Shown piece after piece: positions 1 through 8,915 of a stretch of 26,836 nt of DNA; position 1 is the stretch's first letter; each line of letters starts with the position of its first letter. The notes below the pieces were generated by a model. That model did no database searches and was not told where the DNA came from. It saw only the letters and a program-made list of their open reading frames with translations. Position numbers and translations under genes: made by a program. Origin of the DNA: CAYXVB01 sp964467785 (GTDB taxonomy: Bacteria > Bdellovibrionota > UBA1018); the NCBI GenBank assembly GCA_964467785.1, contig CAYXVB010000033.1:1-26836 (forward strand), given 5' to 3'.

Positions 1-486
1 CTCGTGCGGGTAACGGGCGATTGCCTCGCGCCGGAGGCCGCAGAGATCCATCAGGTGAAGAATTCGCTTCTTGCGATCGTCTTTGCTCGCAGCCAATCCG
101 TGGATATCCAGAGGCTCGCCCAGGATGTCTTCGACCGTCATGCGCGGATTCAATGAAGCATACGGGTCCTGAAAGATGATCTGCATGCTCCGCCGAAGCT
201 TACGCATCTCAGAGGCCGAAACCTGGGTGATGTCGCGCCCCTTGTAGATGATCTGACCGCTCGTGGGTTCGATCAGGCGCAGGATCGTGCGGCCCAGGGT
301 GGACTTGCCACACCCTGATTCCCCGACTAAGCCCAAGGTCTCGCCCTTTTTGATGTCAAACGAGACATCCGACACCGCCTTGACGCTGGCCACTTCACGC
401 GACAGCAGGCCGCCCTTGATCGGGAAGCGCTTGACCAAGTTACGAACGGAAAGCAGGACTTCGGAATCAGTATTCGGCGTGTTCAC
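1..486 (-). CDS. oppF: Oligopeptide ABC transporter ATP-binding protein OppF, 5' part only
   Basis: This is the N-terminal 162 codons of the second ATPase of a peptide importer; the rest lies beyond the left edge. Read on the minus strand it starts with GTG at 486-484, two bases after the oppD stop, so it is almost certainly translationally coupled to oppD. Visible motifs are a Walker A (GESGCGKS) and a Q-loop of the Opp/Dpp type (FQDPYASLNPR). The ABC signature and Walker B would come after the cut. Members of this family energise uptake of oligopeptides together with OppD and the OppBC channel at the inner membrane. DppF is an equally possible name, because substrate cannot be told from the ATPase. 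Confidence 0.9.
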   Translation of the reverse strand, partial: MNTPNTDSEVLLSVRNLVKRFPIKGGLLSREVASVKAVSDVSFDIKKGETLGLVGESGCGKSTLGRTILRLIEPTSGQIIYKGRDITQVSASEMRKLRRSMQIIFQDPYASLNPRMTVEDILGEPLDIHGLAASKDDRKKRILHLMDLCGLRREAIARYPHE

Positions 487-487
487 G

Positions 488-1512
<1,025 letters not shown>

Positions 1513-1516
<4 letters not shown>

Positions 1517-2421
1517 TTGATTTTGGGGTCAAGCGCGTCACGAAGCGCGTCGCCCAGGATATTGAACGCCAGAATCACGAAAAACATCGCCGTCGTCGCG
1601 CCGGCCAGCTGCCACCAGACGCCGCGAGCGAGCTCGAGCTTCGCGTCGTCGATCATCACGCCCCAGCTCGGTTGGCCCTGAACGCCCAGGCCGAGGAACG
1701 ACAGAATGACCTCGGACTTGATCGCGCCCATGAACTGGAACGAAAGGTTGATAATCACGAAGTGGAACACATTGGGAAGGATATGCTTGAAGATCCGGGA
1801 TGAGTGCCCGGCCCCCAAGCTTTCCGCCGCCACGACGTAGTCCCGTGACTTGTGCTTGATGAACTCACCGCGAATCACGCGCGTCAACCCCACCCAGGCG
1901 GTGGCGCCGAGCGCGACATAGATCGAGGTCAGTCCTTTGCCGAGCACGAAAGTGATCGCGATAAGAAGCATGATATTGGGAATCGACGACAGCGTCGTGT
2001 AGAACCACACGATCAGGTCATCCACCCAGCCGCCGAAATAGCCGGCCAACGCGCCCAGCGCGATACCGATCGGCACGCTGATTAGCGACGAAACCAGGCC
2101 CACGCTCATCGCGATACGGGTGCCATGGATTACCTTGTAAAACACGCTACGGCCGAAGATATCCGTACCGAAGATCAGCTCCAGTGAACTGAACGACGGC
2201 TCCTGATAGGCTCCGCCCACTTGCTTGTCCCAAGGGGTCGCGATCATGCCAAATTTGGCAAAGATCGCCATCATCGCGTAAAGCGCGATGATCCCCAGGC
2301 ATACGATGGCGAGCTTATCTTTTTTGATGCGCCCCATCGCATCTTTCCAAAGAGAGCGGCCTTTAGGAACCGGACGGTTCACAGGAACATCCGTGGAACT
2401 GACAGAAACTGCTTCACTCAT
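1513..2421 (-). CDS. oppC: Oligopeptide ABC transporter permease OppC
   Basis: This is an inner-membrane permease of the binding-protein-dependent transport family. An N-terminal cytoplasmic tail of about 30 residues is followed by a first membrane span (LAIVCLGIIALYAMMAIFA), the family's periplasmic segment with FGTDIFGRSVF, and several more spans. The cytoplasmic EAA-type loop (AESLGAGHSSRIFKHILPN), which contacts the ATPases, is clear. I chose the ATG at 2421 (302 aa) because a GGGGG ribosome-binding stretch sits eight bases upstream; the frame also has a TTG two codons earlier. The gap to oppB is 16 bases. The next gene, oppD, overlaps its stop codon. Confidence 0.94.
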
Positions 2422-2437
2422 TTTCAATTCCCCCGGC

Positions 2438-3373
2438 TCACTTTAAATTAACGCGCGGGTCCACCAGCGTGTACATCACGTCAGTGGCCAAATTGCCCAG
2501 GATGAACAGCAGCGCCTGGAGGATCGTCATGGCCTTGATGACCGGCAAGTCGCTGTTATTGATCGCCGTGATGGTGATTCCACCCAGGCCCGGAATCCCG
2601 AAAAAGCTTTCCAGCAAGAATGCGCCGAGGATCAGCATCGGGATCTCGAGCACCACGTTGGTCAGGATCGGGACCATGCTGTTCTTCAAAACGTGTTTGA
2701 AGAAAACGCGGGGCTCATTGAGGCCTTTGGCGCGCGCCGTCCGGACATAGTCCTGGCCCGTCTCCTCGAGGATCGCCGTGCGATAAAACCGGACATCGTA
2801 TCCCAGGCTGACCAGCACGAAGATGCACACCGGAAGCGCCACATAGAAAAAGCGCTCCGGAAATGTCGTCTCGAATCCGGAAATCGGGAACCAGCCGAGC
2901 TTGTAGGCCAGGAAGTACTGACCGAACAGGATGTACGCCAGCATGGGGAGACTCATCCCGAAGACGCAAAGAACCACCGCGACCTTGTCGACCCATTTAC
3001 CGCGGAAGTAAGAAACCAAAAGCGCCAAGATGATCGACAGGATCGTCGTAATAAAAAAAGCCGGTACCGTCAGAGATAGCGAAGGACCGATCCCGTCCAA
3101 GATCATCTTATTGATCGGCTGTCGGGTTGCATAGCTCCGGCCGTAGTCAAAAGTGACGATCTGCTTTAGGAACTGCCCAAATTGCACGTACTGGGGCTGG
3201 TCAAAGCCGTACTCATGGCGAAGCTCGGCAATCTGTTGCGGGCTCGCATGCTTGCCCAGCATCTGATAGGTCGGGTCGCCACCCACCAGATTGAACAATA
3301 TGAAGGTCACCAGCGCCACCCCGAAGATAGTCGGGATGGTATTGAGCAGCTTTCTCAGAAGATAAACAAACAT
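2438..3373 (-). CDS. oppB: Oligopeptide ABC transporter permease OppB
   Basis: This is a 311-aa inner-membrane permease of the OppB/DppB family. It opens with the typical amphipathic start and first span (LLRKLLNTIPTIFGVALVTF), then a periplasmic region containing YGFDQPQYVQFGQFL, and ends with the conserved VDPRVNLK. The EAA loop is visible as RTARAKGLNEPRVFFKHVLKN. An AAGGTG ribosome-binding site lies five bases before the ATG. It should form the channel with OppC. It sits 33 bases after oppA, in the order oppA-B-C-D-F seen in many peptide importers. Confidence 0.95.
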   Translation of the reverse strand: MFVYLLRKLLNTIPTIFGVALVTFILFNLVGGDPTYQMLGKHASPQQIAELRHEYGFDQPQYVQFGQFLKQIVTFDYGRSYATRQPINKMILDGIGPSLSLTVPAFFITTILSIILALLVSYFRGKWVDKVAVVLCVFGMSLPMLAYILFGQYFLAYKLGWFPISGFETTFPERFFYVALPVCIFVLVSLGYDVRFYRTAILEETGQDYVRTARAKGLNEPRVFFKHVLKNSMVPILTNVVLEIPMLILGAFLLESFFGIPGLGGITITAINNSDLPVIKAMTILQALLFILGNLATDVMYTLVDPRVNLK

Positions 3374-3406
3374 TGCGGCACCTTGGACATAGGGGTCTGA
3401 GACTCC

Positions 3407-5185
3407 TTACTTCTTCAGGGCGGAATCCACCCTGAGGTACTTAGCCGTGCCGTGCTCAAAAGCATGCCGTTTATAGTTCTTCAGCCAGGGTTGAGTCAAG
3501 CTGAACGCGATCCGATGCGCACCAAAGATCCAAGGACAGTCTTCCACCAGGATCTCGGTCATCTTCTTATAGAGTGCGGTACGCGCAGGAGTATCCGACA
3601 TTTGCAGGGCCTGTTCGTACAGCTTATCAAACTCCGGGTTCGAATAGTTGGAATCATTCGGCCCCGGCGAGGCGTTTTTGCTGTAAAAGAGCTGTAGGAA
3701 GTTCTCACCATCCGGGTAATCCGCGCTCCAAGCAAACGACCAAATTTGGCCTTTCTTGTTTTTCACGGCGGACTGGAACTCCGGCCAGGAGTAATTATTC
3801 ACCTTCAACTTGACGCCGATCGCTCCGAACATCTTCTGAGCGTACTCCGTCGATTGGCGCGAGGTACTATCCGATAGAGTCGCGTACTCGATCGGAGGCA
3901 GGCCCTCGCCATTGGGATAACCCGCTTTGGCGAGCAAATCCTTGGCTTTCGCGACATTGTACTGCCGATAAGGGTTCTTGAAATTCGGATCATGACCCGC
4001 GATCCCCGGCGGGATCGGGCCCTGCGCCGAGATCGCCCGTCCATTATAAAAGAGATCGATGAACTGGGTCTCATCGTAGGCCAAGCTCAAGGCTTGACGA
4101 AGCAACTTATTCTTGCCGAACAAAGGATCCTTCATATTGAAGGAGAAGTGGGTGACATCGATATCCGCTGTTTTGGCGAGTACGATGCCCTTTTCCTTGA
4201 GCTCGGGGCTGAGTTCCTTATTGGCCGTGACGGCCTGTTGGAAATTATCCTTGGGAATACCGGCCGCATCCAGCCGGCCGGAGAGAAAGGTCAACCACAT
4301 TGGCTGAGACTCCTCAAAAACTTGGACAATCAGCTTTTCCGCGCGTGGAAGCGGTTGACCGGCATCGGCGAGCAGACCCTTTTCTTTATCCCCTTCCTCG
4401 CCTTCGCTCGGGAAAAGCTCGGTGCGATAAGTCGGGTTCTTAACCCAAACCAGGCGACCGGCCGTAGGACCGCTGTACTCCTCGATACGGAAAGGTCCGG
4501 TGCCGACCGGATGATTGAGGAAGTCCTTGCCATAAGATTCGACCGCTTCGCGTGGCACCACGGAAGTGAACGGCATGGCCAGCGTGTAAAGGAACTGCGC
4601 GGAACGCTGCTTGAGCGTGATCTGAAGCGTGTAACGGTCCACAGCCTTTAGGCCTTCGACGGCCTTGGCGTAATCCGCGGCCCCTTTGGAGGCTTCCTCA
4701 CGCCACTCATTGAGCCCGATGATCTTTCCATCTAGCACCCACCAACCGGGCGACGTGTTCTTGGGATCGGCAAGCCGCTTAAATGAGAAGATGAAGTCCT
4801 CGGCGACCAGTTCCCGGCCCTTGCCACCGGTCTGCTTGAAGCTCGCGTCGTCCTGGAAAACCACGCCCTTCTTGATTTTGAAGGTCAGCGTCTTCCCGTC
4901 GGCGCTCACCTGGGGCATCGCCTCGGCGAGATTGGGGATGAGGACGTAGGGACGCTTCAAATAATGATACTGAAGCAAGCCTTCATACACGCGGGAGACC
5001 TCGGTGCCAGAATAGAGATCATCCGCGTAAATCGGATCCAGGCTCTTGATCTTGCTCGAAGTCGCCATTCGAAGCGTATTCGGCGGATCCTGATTGGATT
5101 TCGACGTACACCCTGCGGATCCGAGAATTCCGACCCCAGCCATTGAAAGAAGAACCACGAACCACAAACGATGGATTGGATACAT
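3407..5185 (-). CDS. oppA: Oligopeptide-binding lipoprotein OppA (SBP family 5)
   Basis: This 592-aa solute-binding protein supplies peptides to the OppBCDF importer. The N-terminus is a lipoprotein signal ending near Cys26 (GILGSAGC), so the protein is probably lipid-anchored rather than free in the periplasm. Family-5 features include the early segment RMATSSKIKSLDPIYADDLYSG, shown here in part, plus NHPVGTGPFRIEEY, and the late LLAKAGYPNGEG and YPDGENFLQLFYSKNASPG regions. At 592 aa it is somewhat longer than E. coli OppA (about 540 aa). A GGAG lies ten bases before the ATG, and a good sigma70-like promoter precedes it (separate entry). Peptide uptake is the usual role; murein-peptide recovery is possible but not shown. 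Confidence 0.92.
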   Translation of the reverse strand: MYPIHRLWFVVLLSMAGVGILGSAGCTSKSNQDPPNTLRMATSSKIKSLDPIYADDLYSGTEVSRVYEGLLQYHYLKRPYVLIPNLAEAMPQVSADGKTLTFKIKKGVVFQDDASFKQTGGKGRELVAEDFIFSFKRLADPKNTSPGWWVLDGKIIGLNEWREEASKGAADYAKAVEGLKAVDRYTLQITLKQRSAQFLYTLAMPFTSVVPREAVESYGKDFLNHPVGTGPFRIEEYSGPTAGRLVWVKNPTYRTELFPSEGEEGDKEKGLLADAGQPLPRAEKLIVQVFEESQPMWLTFLSGRLDAAGIPKDNFQQAVTANKELSPELKEKGIVLAKTADIDVTHFSFNMKDPLFGKNKLLRQALSLAYDETQFIDLFYNGRAISAQGPIPPGIAGHDPNFKNPYRQYNVAKAKDLLAKAGYPNGEGLPPIEYATLSDSTSRQSTEYAQKMFGAIGVKLKVNNYSWPEFQSAVKNKKGQIWSFAWSADYPDGENFLQLFYSKNASPGPNDSNYSNPEFDKLYEQALQMSDTPARTALYKKMTEILVEDCPWIFGAHRIAFSLTQPWLKNYKRHAFEHGTAKYLRVDSALKK

Positions 5186-5215
5186 AGACTTTGAGCTCCC
5201 ACTCCCTATCTGTCA

Positions 5216-5243
5216 GGTATACAGGACCGTTGACGGCTGTCAA
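5216..5243 (-). promoter_or_regulatory. Candidate sigma70-type promoter of the opp operon
   Basis: On the minus strand a perfect -35 TTGACA (5243-5238) is followed, after 16 bases, by TATACC (5221-5216). Transcription would begin near 5208 and read into oppA. The -35 box contains the TGA stop codon of the upstream LolB-like gene. It also lies in a small dyad, GTTGAC-GGCT-GTCAAC (5229-5244), which could be an operator. This suggests that opp can be transcribed independently of the two envelope genes upstream. Confidence 0.5.
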
Positions 5244-5965
5244 CGAAGGGGCTCGCGGTCTTTCCAACGGACTTTGACTTCGCCTGATCCCGAGCGGGCT
5301 TCCCAACGAAGCGGACTTCCCGTGGCTTCATCCGGATCGTCGAACGCGAACAATACTCCGCCGGTACGTCCGTTGACCGTTCGTTCCCAGCGCAAGGACT
5401 GCGGCCAAGGCTTTCCTTTCACTGAAGTAAAATGAAAAAGATAGAAATCCTCGATACCTTTGGCGCCTCCGGGTCGGACTCGCACACCTACCGTGGACTC
5501 GCTGCCAATCTCGAAGTTGAGCCGGCCCGCGTCAGATGCGGCCGGGCACGGGATACGCCCCAAAAAAAGCTCGTTGGCCCAGATCAGGGGAATACCGCCC
5601 CAAGTGCCCTTGCCCGAGGAACTTTTTTCGGGACGCCCTGGAACTTTCACGGCGTACTGGCCGCCCCGGACTTCGATAATCGCTTCCACGCCGCCGATGA
5701 GGTTGTTCACTTCAACCTTAAGTCCTTCGGTCGCGTTCGCACGGACTGTCGCAGGAAAGCGGCCCGAAGCATCAGGCGAAGTCACCTTCATATCCACAGT
5801 GCCCTTGATGCCGATAATTTCCTTCCCCGGCGCGCATGCAAGGGCCAGCAAGTCTTCGGAGGAATACCCTTCAGTCACTGGAGCGTGCGAACACGAAGAG
5901 AGACCAAGCGCGAGAATCAATGACCCTGCTGTGGTGAGCATCCCGGCGACTGTTCTTGAGGTCAT
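5240..5965 (-). CDS. LolB-like / DUF4292-type outer-membrane lipoprotein
   Basis: This exported lipoprotein of about 241 aa has a signal peptide that ends in a lipobox (GLSSC). The mature part begins with a short helix (SSEDLLALA) and a strand segment (GIKGTVDMKV). A series of predicted strands follows, in line with the half-open barrel of LolB and DUF4292 proteins, which receive or hold lipoproteins at the outer membrane. Sequence likeness alone is weak. The stronger argument is context: it directly follows a TPR lipoprotein, as lolB does next to the TPR gene lbcA in Pseudomonas. I chose the ATG at 5965; a TTG two codons upstream is the alternative. Neither has a strong ribosome-binding site. 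Confidence 0.55.
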   Translation of the reverse strand: MTSRTVAGMLTTAGSLILALGLSSCSHAPVTEGYSSEDLLALACAPGKEIIGIKGTVDMKVTSPDASGRFPATVRANATEGLKVEVNNLIGGVEAIIEVRGGQYAVKVPGRPEKSSSGKGTWGGIPLIWANELFLGRIPCPAASDAGRLNFEIGSESTVGVRVRPGGAKGIEDFYLFHFTSVKGKPWPQSLRWERTVNGRTGGVLFAFDDPDEATGSPLRWEARSGSGEVKVRWKDREPLR

Positions 5966-6055
5966 ATTCAAGCAGAGACTTTCACATGCGACCCTGGTGA
6001 CCGCAACTCAATTCTCTGTTGAATAATCAGAACGCGTAAAATGCCTGGCGACGAA

Positions 6056-7939
6056 TCATCTCGGCGTCTGGGGCCTCTCACTAGCGGGCATCCTGCGCGG
6101 CTCGGACTGCGGCCTGTCCGCATCTTCCGCTCCCGCCAGTTCGCGAGAGAGAGTCTGTAGCTTTGCCTCAATTTTGCGACGCGATTCGTCATCTTCGGCA
6201 TGGCGAATTGCATCGCGATAGCGCGTGAGCGCCTTTTCGCGAAGGTTCGAGCGTACATAGGCGTCGGCCAGATGCTCGAGGATTGTCGACTCATCCGGCT
6301 TCAACTTCGCCGCCTTTTCGAGCTCCACGATCGCCTCATGGGTCCGGCCACGGACAAACAAATGCCATCCCCAGCTATCCTGGATGTAGCCGTTGTCCGG
6401 GCGCAAGCCGATCGCACGCTTGAGCAGCTTTTCCGCATCATTCAAGCGGATCCCTTTGAGCGTCCACGTGTAGCCGATGTAATTCAGTGCGTCGACGTTC
6501 TCCGGATTCACCCGAATGATCGCCTCCATTTGCTCGAGGCCCTTTTCGATATTCCCACTGCGGTCGTAAAGACTACCCAGATAATAGCGTAGTTTCTCGT
6601 CATCGGAGAATTTCAGTGCGGCGTTTTCCAATAGCGCGATCGCCGACGGCAGATCCTTACGCTCCTCTTCGAGACTCGCGGCAAAAATCACCAGCGAAGC
6701 CGATTCGGGAGAAGCAGCTATCGCGCCCTTTATATATTCGCGAGCTTCTTCCATCTTTTTAGCCTGCTTGAGCAGATATCCCACATGAAGCGCGGCATCA
6801 GGAAACAGCTTGGATGAAGGCTTGATCTTTCGAAGCTCGACCATCGCCTGCTCGGGACGCCGAGTCTCTTCGTAGACGCTCCCCAAATAGTAAAGGATGC
6901 GATCGGAGTCAGGCGCCTTCTTGAGAATGGCCTGAAACTCCTGGATTGCCGCTTCGAACTGCTTGAGCTCCATGCGCAGCAGGCCGAGTTTGACCCGGGC
7001 ATTCATGTCGTCAGGGTCCGCCGAGGCGATGGCTTCGAGATACGGAACGGCCGCCAGGTATTTTTCCTGCTTGAGCAGAATGGTGGCCAGCCGATTAGCT
7101 GCGGCCAGCTCCTGGTTGGACTCGTAGAGATCCTTGTAAACCGCGACAGCCTTCGCGTTCATTCCCTTTTCTTCATACAGAAAGCCAAGCGCGAGCCCGG
7201 CTTGCGAAAACGCCGGACGAAGCTCGAGCGAGCGCCGATAAGCGGTTTCGGCGGCCTTGATCTGGTTCCGTGCCTGCTCGGCGCGTCCCAGATAGTAATA
7301 GGCGATAAAGGCCTCGGAGTTGCCGCGAGTGTACTCGCGCAAGCTCTTGGCGGCTTCATCGATCCGGCCGCTTTCCATCAAGACCTGGGCGCGATAGACG
7401 GCCGCTTCCTCGTGACGGGGATTCGTCTTGAGGATCCGATCATACTCCGCGACCGATTTCCCGGACTCGCGAGCGCTCGAGTAAAGTCCGGCAAGCATCA
7501 GGCGGGCATCTGTATACTCGGGATCGATGCGGACAGCTTCCTTGCACTCCTCCATCGCGGAGGAAAGCATTCCCTTCTTTACATATTCAGCGGCAAGTCT
7601 CGCATGGACGAGCGCTGAATCGGGATCGAACATCAAGGTGAGTTTGTATTCCTCGATTGCACGATCGGGATTGCCTTCCGCCACGTAGGCCTGGGCCATG
7701 GCGAAGTGGTATTCTGCCGAGGCCTCAGTATTTCGTTGGGCCTTTTGGGTATTTTGCATGGCTTCGGTATCTTTTGAATTGTCCGATGCCGGCGTCTGAG
7801 CCGCGGTTTCAGGAGGAGAGCCTCGCTCCTGAGTAAACCGCATCGAGGTGCTCGCGCATCCCGTGAGCAGTAGGGACACCCCAAGAAACGTCAAACTCGA
7901 TTTGGCGTAAATAACTGATTTTATTAACTCTTTTTTCAT
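6056..7939 (-). CDS. Outer-membrane TPR lipoprotein, LbcA-like
   Basis: This is a 627-aa lipoprotein with a signal peptide and a clear lipobox (LGVSLLLTGC), then about 15 consecutive tetratricopeptide repeats running almost to the end, and a charged tail. The C-terminal repeats carry the pattern NYIGYTW...DSWGWHLFVRGR...LEHLADAYVR, characteristic of the TPR family that includes Pseudomonas LbcA. LbcA is an outer-membrane partner that activates the protease CtpA against peptidoglycan hydrolases. The same frame stays open upstream to a GTG at 8092, but only the ATG at 7939 places the hydrophobic signal at the N-terminus. The start has only a short AGGG next to it. A scaffold role in the periplasm is likely; partnership with a CtpA protease is inferred, and none is encoded here. 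Confidence 0.75.
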   Translation of the reverse strand: MKKELIKSVIYAKSSLTFLGVSLLLTGCASTSMRFTQERGSPPETAAQTPASDNSKDTEAMQNTQKAQRNTEASAEYHFAMAQAYVAEGNPDRAIEEYKLTLMFDPDSALVHARLAAEYVKKGMLSSAMEECKEAVRIDPEYTDARLMLAGLYSSARESGKSVAEYDRILKTNPRHEEAAVYRAQVLMESGRIDEAAKSLREYTRGNSEAFIAYYYLGRAEQARNQIKAAETAYRRSLELRPAFSQAGLALGFLYEEKGMNAKAVAVYKDLYESNQELAAANRLATILLKQEKYLAAVPYLEAIASADPDDMNARVKLGLLRMELKQFEAAIQEFQAILKKAPDSDRILYYLGSVYEETRRPEQAMVELRKIKPSSKLFPDAALHVGYLLKQAKKMEEAREYIKGAIAASPESASLVIFAASLEEERKDLPSAIALLENAALKFSDDEKLRYYLGSLYDRSGNIEKGLEQMEAIIRVNPENVDALNYIGYTWTLKGIRLNDAEKLLKRAIGLRPDNGYIQDSWGWHLFVRGRTHEAIVELEKAAKLKPDESTILEHLADAYVRSNLREKALTRYRDAIRHAEDDESRRKIEAKLQTLSRELAGAEDADRPQSEPRRMPASERPQTPR

Positions 7940-8037
7940 CCCTGAAAGTGTCCGACCTAGGTTTTGAATAGGGACCGGCTCGCCTCCAAAGACCTTTTCG
8001 ACCGAACTGGCAGAAAACTGAGCTGCTAGTTGGAACG

Positions 8038-8079
8038 GCAAGTGCAATGCCGCACGCCATGAACCCACGGTGCACTTGC
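8038..8079. repeat. 9-bp perfect inverted repeat in the TPR/phaR-like control region
   Basis: GCAAGTGCA at 8038-8046 is repeated in inverted form as TGCACTTGC at 8071-8079, with 24 bases between. It lies about 100 bases upstream of the chosen TPR start, so it could be a bipartite operator or a hairpin in a leader transcript. No known operator matches it from memory. Confidence 0.4.
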
Positions 8080-8157
8080 ACCGGGCTGACACAATATGAT
8101 TAACTCATGGTGTCGGACGCAACGCGTCAAACCAAAGTTCGGCTCTCGGAGCGGCGC

Positions 8158-8186
8158 TTGACTTTGTCGCGGTGGGTTGTTATTTG
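8158..8186 (+). promoter_or_regulatory. Candidate sigma70-type promoter upstream of the PhaR-type gene
   Basis: TTGACT at 8158-8163 and TATTTG at 8181-8186 are separated by 17 bases. If used, transcription would begin near 8193, just before the 8199-8243 hairpin, giving a leader of about 190 bases ahead of the PhaR-type gene. The -10 match is mediocre, so this is tentative. Confidence 0.3.
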
Positions 8187-8198
8187 GCTTTTGAAGTG

Positions 8199-8243
8199 CT
8201 CATGACACATCGTGGCGAAGCTGTCTCTTCGATGCGTCATGAG
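8199..8243. repeat. Long imperfect hairpin upstream of the PhaR-type gene
   Basis: CTCATGACACATCG (8199-8212) pairs with CGATGCGTCATGAG (8230-8243) over 14 positions with one mismatch. Read as RNA from the minus strand, the mismatch becomes a G-U pair and the stem is unbroken. The loop holds a second small dyad, CGAAG/CTTCG (8216-8220 with 8227-8231). No T-run follows on either strand, so a simple terminator is unlikely. It may be a leader-RNA structure or a protein-binding dyad. Confidence 0.5.
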
Positions 8244-8381
8244 TGCGACGGAGTCGGGGGTCTTTGGGTAGTGAGTTGTTGAACGGGACCGGCTGCTGAC
8301 GCAAAGCTTTCCAGCCTGAATGGCCTAAGGGAGTGAGCGGGGTCAGGTTCCATTAAGTGCTAGTGCTAGACAGGGGGAAAC

Positions 8382-8759
8382 ATGAAAGAAATGAAGATTA
8401 TCAAGCGGTACCAAAATCGTAAGCTCTATGACACCCATGAGTCGAGCTACGTCACTCTCGATGAAATCGCCAAGATGATTAAGAACGGCGAAGATCTTCG
8501 AGTCATCGACAACAAGACCAAGAATGACATCACGGCTGCGACGTTGACGCAGCTGCTCTATGAAAGCGAGCGCAAGGCTAAGACTCAGCCGTCGGTCGAG
8601 CTCCTCAAGGAAATCATTCGTCACGGTGATGGCAGCTTCTCCGGCTACATCCACGCCAAAATGAGTTCTGAGCTGGCTCGTTTCGATCAGGACGCGCCCG
8701 CCGCCGCTGCCGCCGTCTCGGCGAACGCCGCGACCCGCGCAGCGGTTCTAAATCAGTAA
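8382..8759 (+). CDS. PhaR-type polyhydroxyalkanoate synthesis regulator (PHB accumulation DNA-binding domain)
   Basis: This is a 125-aa protein whose first 65 residues match the PHB/PHA accumulation regulator DNA-binding domain, with the hallmark IIKRYQNRKLYDT followed by SSYVTLDEIAKMI and the RVIDNKTKNDIT segment. The C-terminal half, with a helix around SVELLKEIIRHGDG and an alanine-rich tail, is shorter than in PhaR of PHB producers. In known producers PhaR represses phasin genes and binds PHB granules. No phaC, phaA, phaB or phasin gene lies in this window, so the target is unknown. An AGGGGG site six bases before the ATG supports the start. A strong terminator follows, so the gene appears monocistronic. 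Confidence 0.85.
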   Translation: MKEMKIIKRYQNRKLYDTHESSYVTLDEIAKMIKNGEDLRVIDNKTKNDITAATLTQLLYESERKAKTQPSVELLKEIIRHGDGSFSGYIHAKMSSELARFDQDAPAAAAAVSANAATRAAVLNQ

Positions 8760-8785
8760 AACCAATACCCAACCTAAAGACTATG

Positions 8786-8824
8786 AATAGCGCAGGCAAC
8801 TCGTTTGCCTGCGCTATTTTTTTT
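8786..8824 (+). terminator. Intrinsic terminator of the PhaR-type gene
   Basis: A perfect 14-bp stem (AATAGCGCAGGCAA at 8786-8799 with TTGCCTGCGCTATT at 8805-8818) encloses a five-base loop and runs into eight T residues (8817-8824). It begins 26 bases after the stop codon. Confidence 0.95.
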
Positions 8825-8915
8825 ATTTACAATAGAGAGTGCGCGCACTCGATTGCGCCGCGTTGTCCCCTTTTGCCCTTCGTGCCATGACGGCACTGAA
8901 AAAGGAGTCGAAACC

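Larger units (their letters stand above)
7940..8381. other. 442-bp divergent intergenic region
   Basis: This gene-free stretch separates the minus-strand TPR gene from the plus-strand PhaR-type gene. It holds a perfect 9-bp inverted repeat (8038-8046 with 8071-8079), a candidate plus-strand promoter (8158-8186) and a long near-perfect hairpin (8199-8243), each listed separately. The minus frame is open from 8092, but it lacks a convincing start and codon character. I found no clear promoter for the TPR gene and no recognised small RNA. Confidence 0.6.

Noticed and set aside
3992..4651. A 219-codon frame antisense to oppA
   Set aside because: It lies wholly within a well-supported oppA and has no ribosome-binding site or motif of its own.
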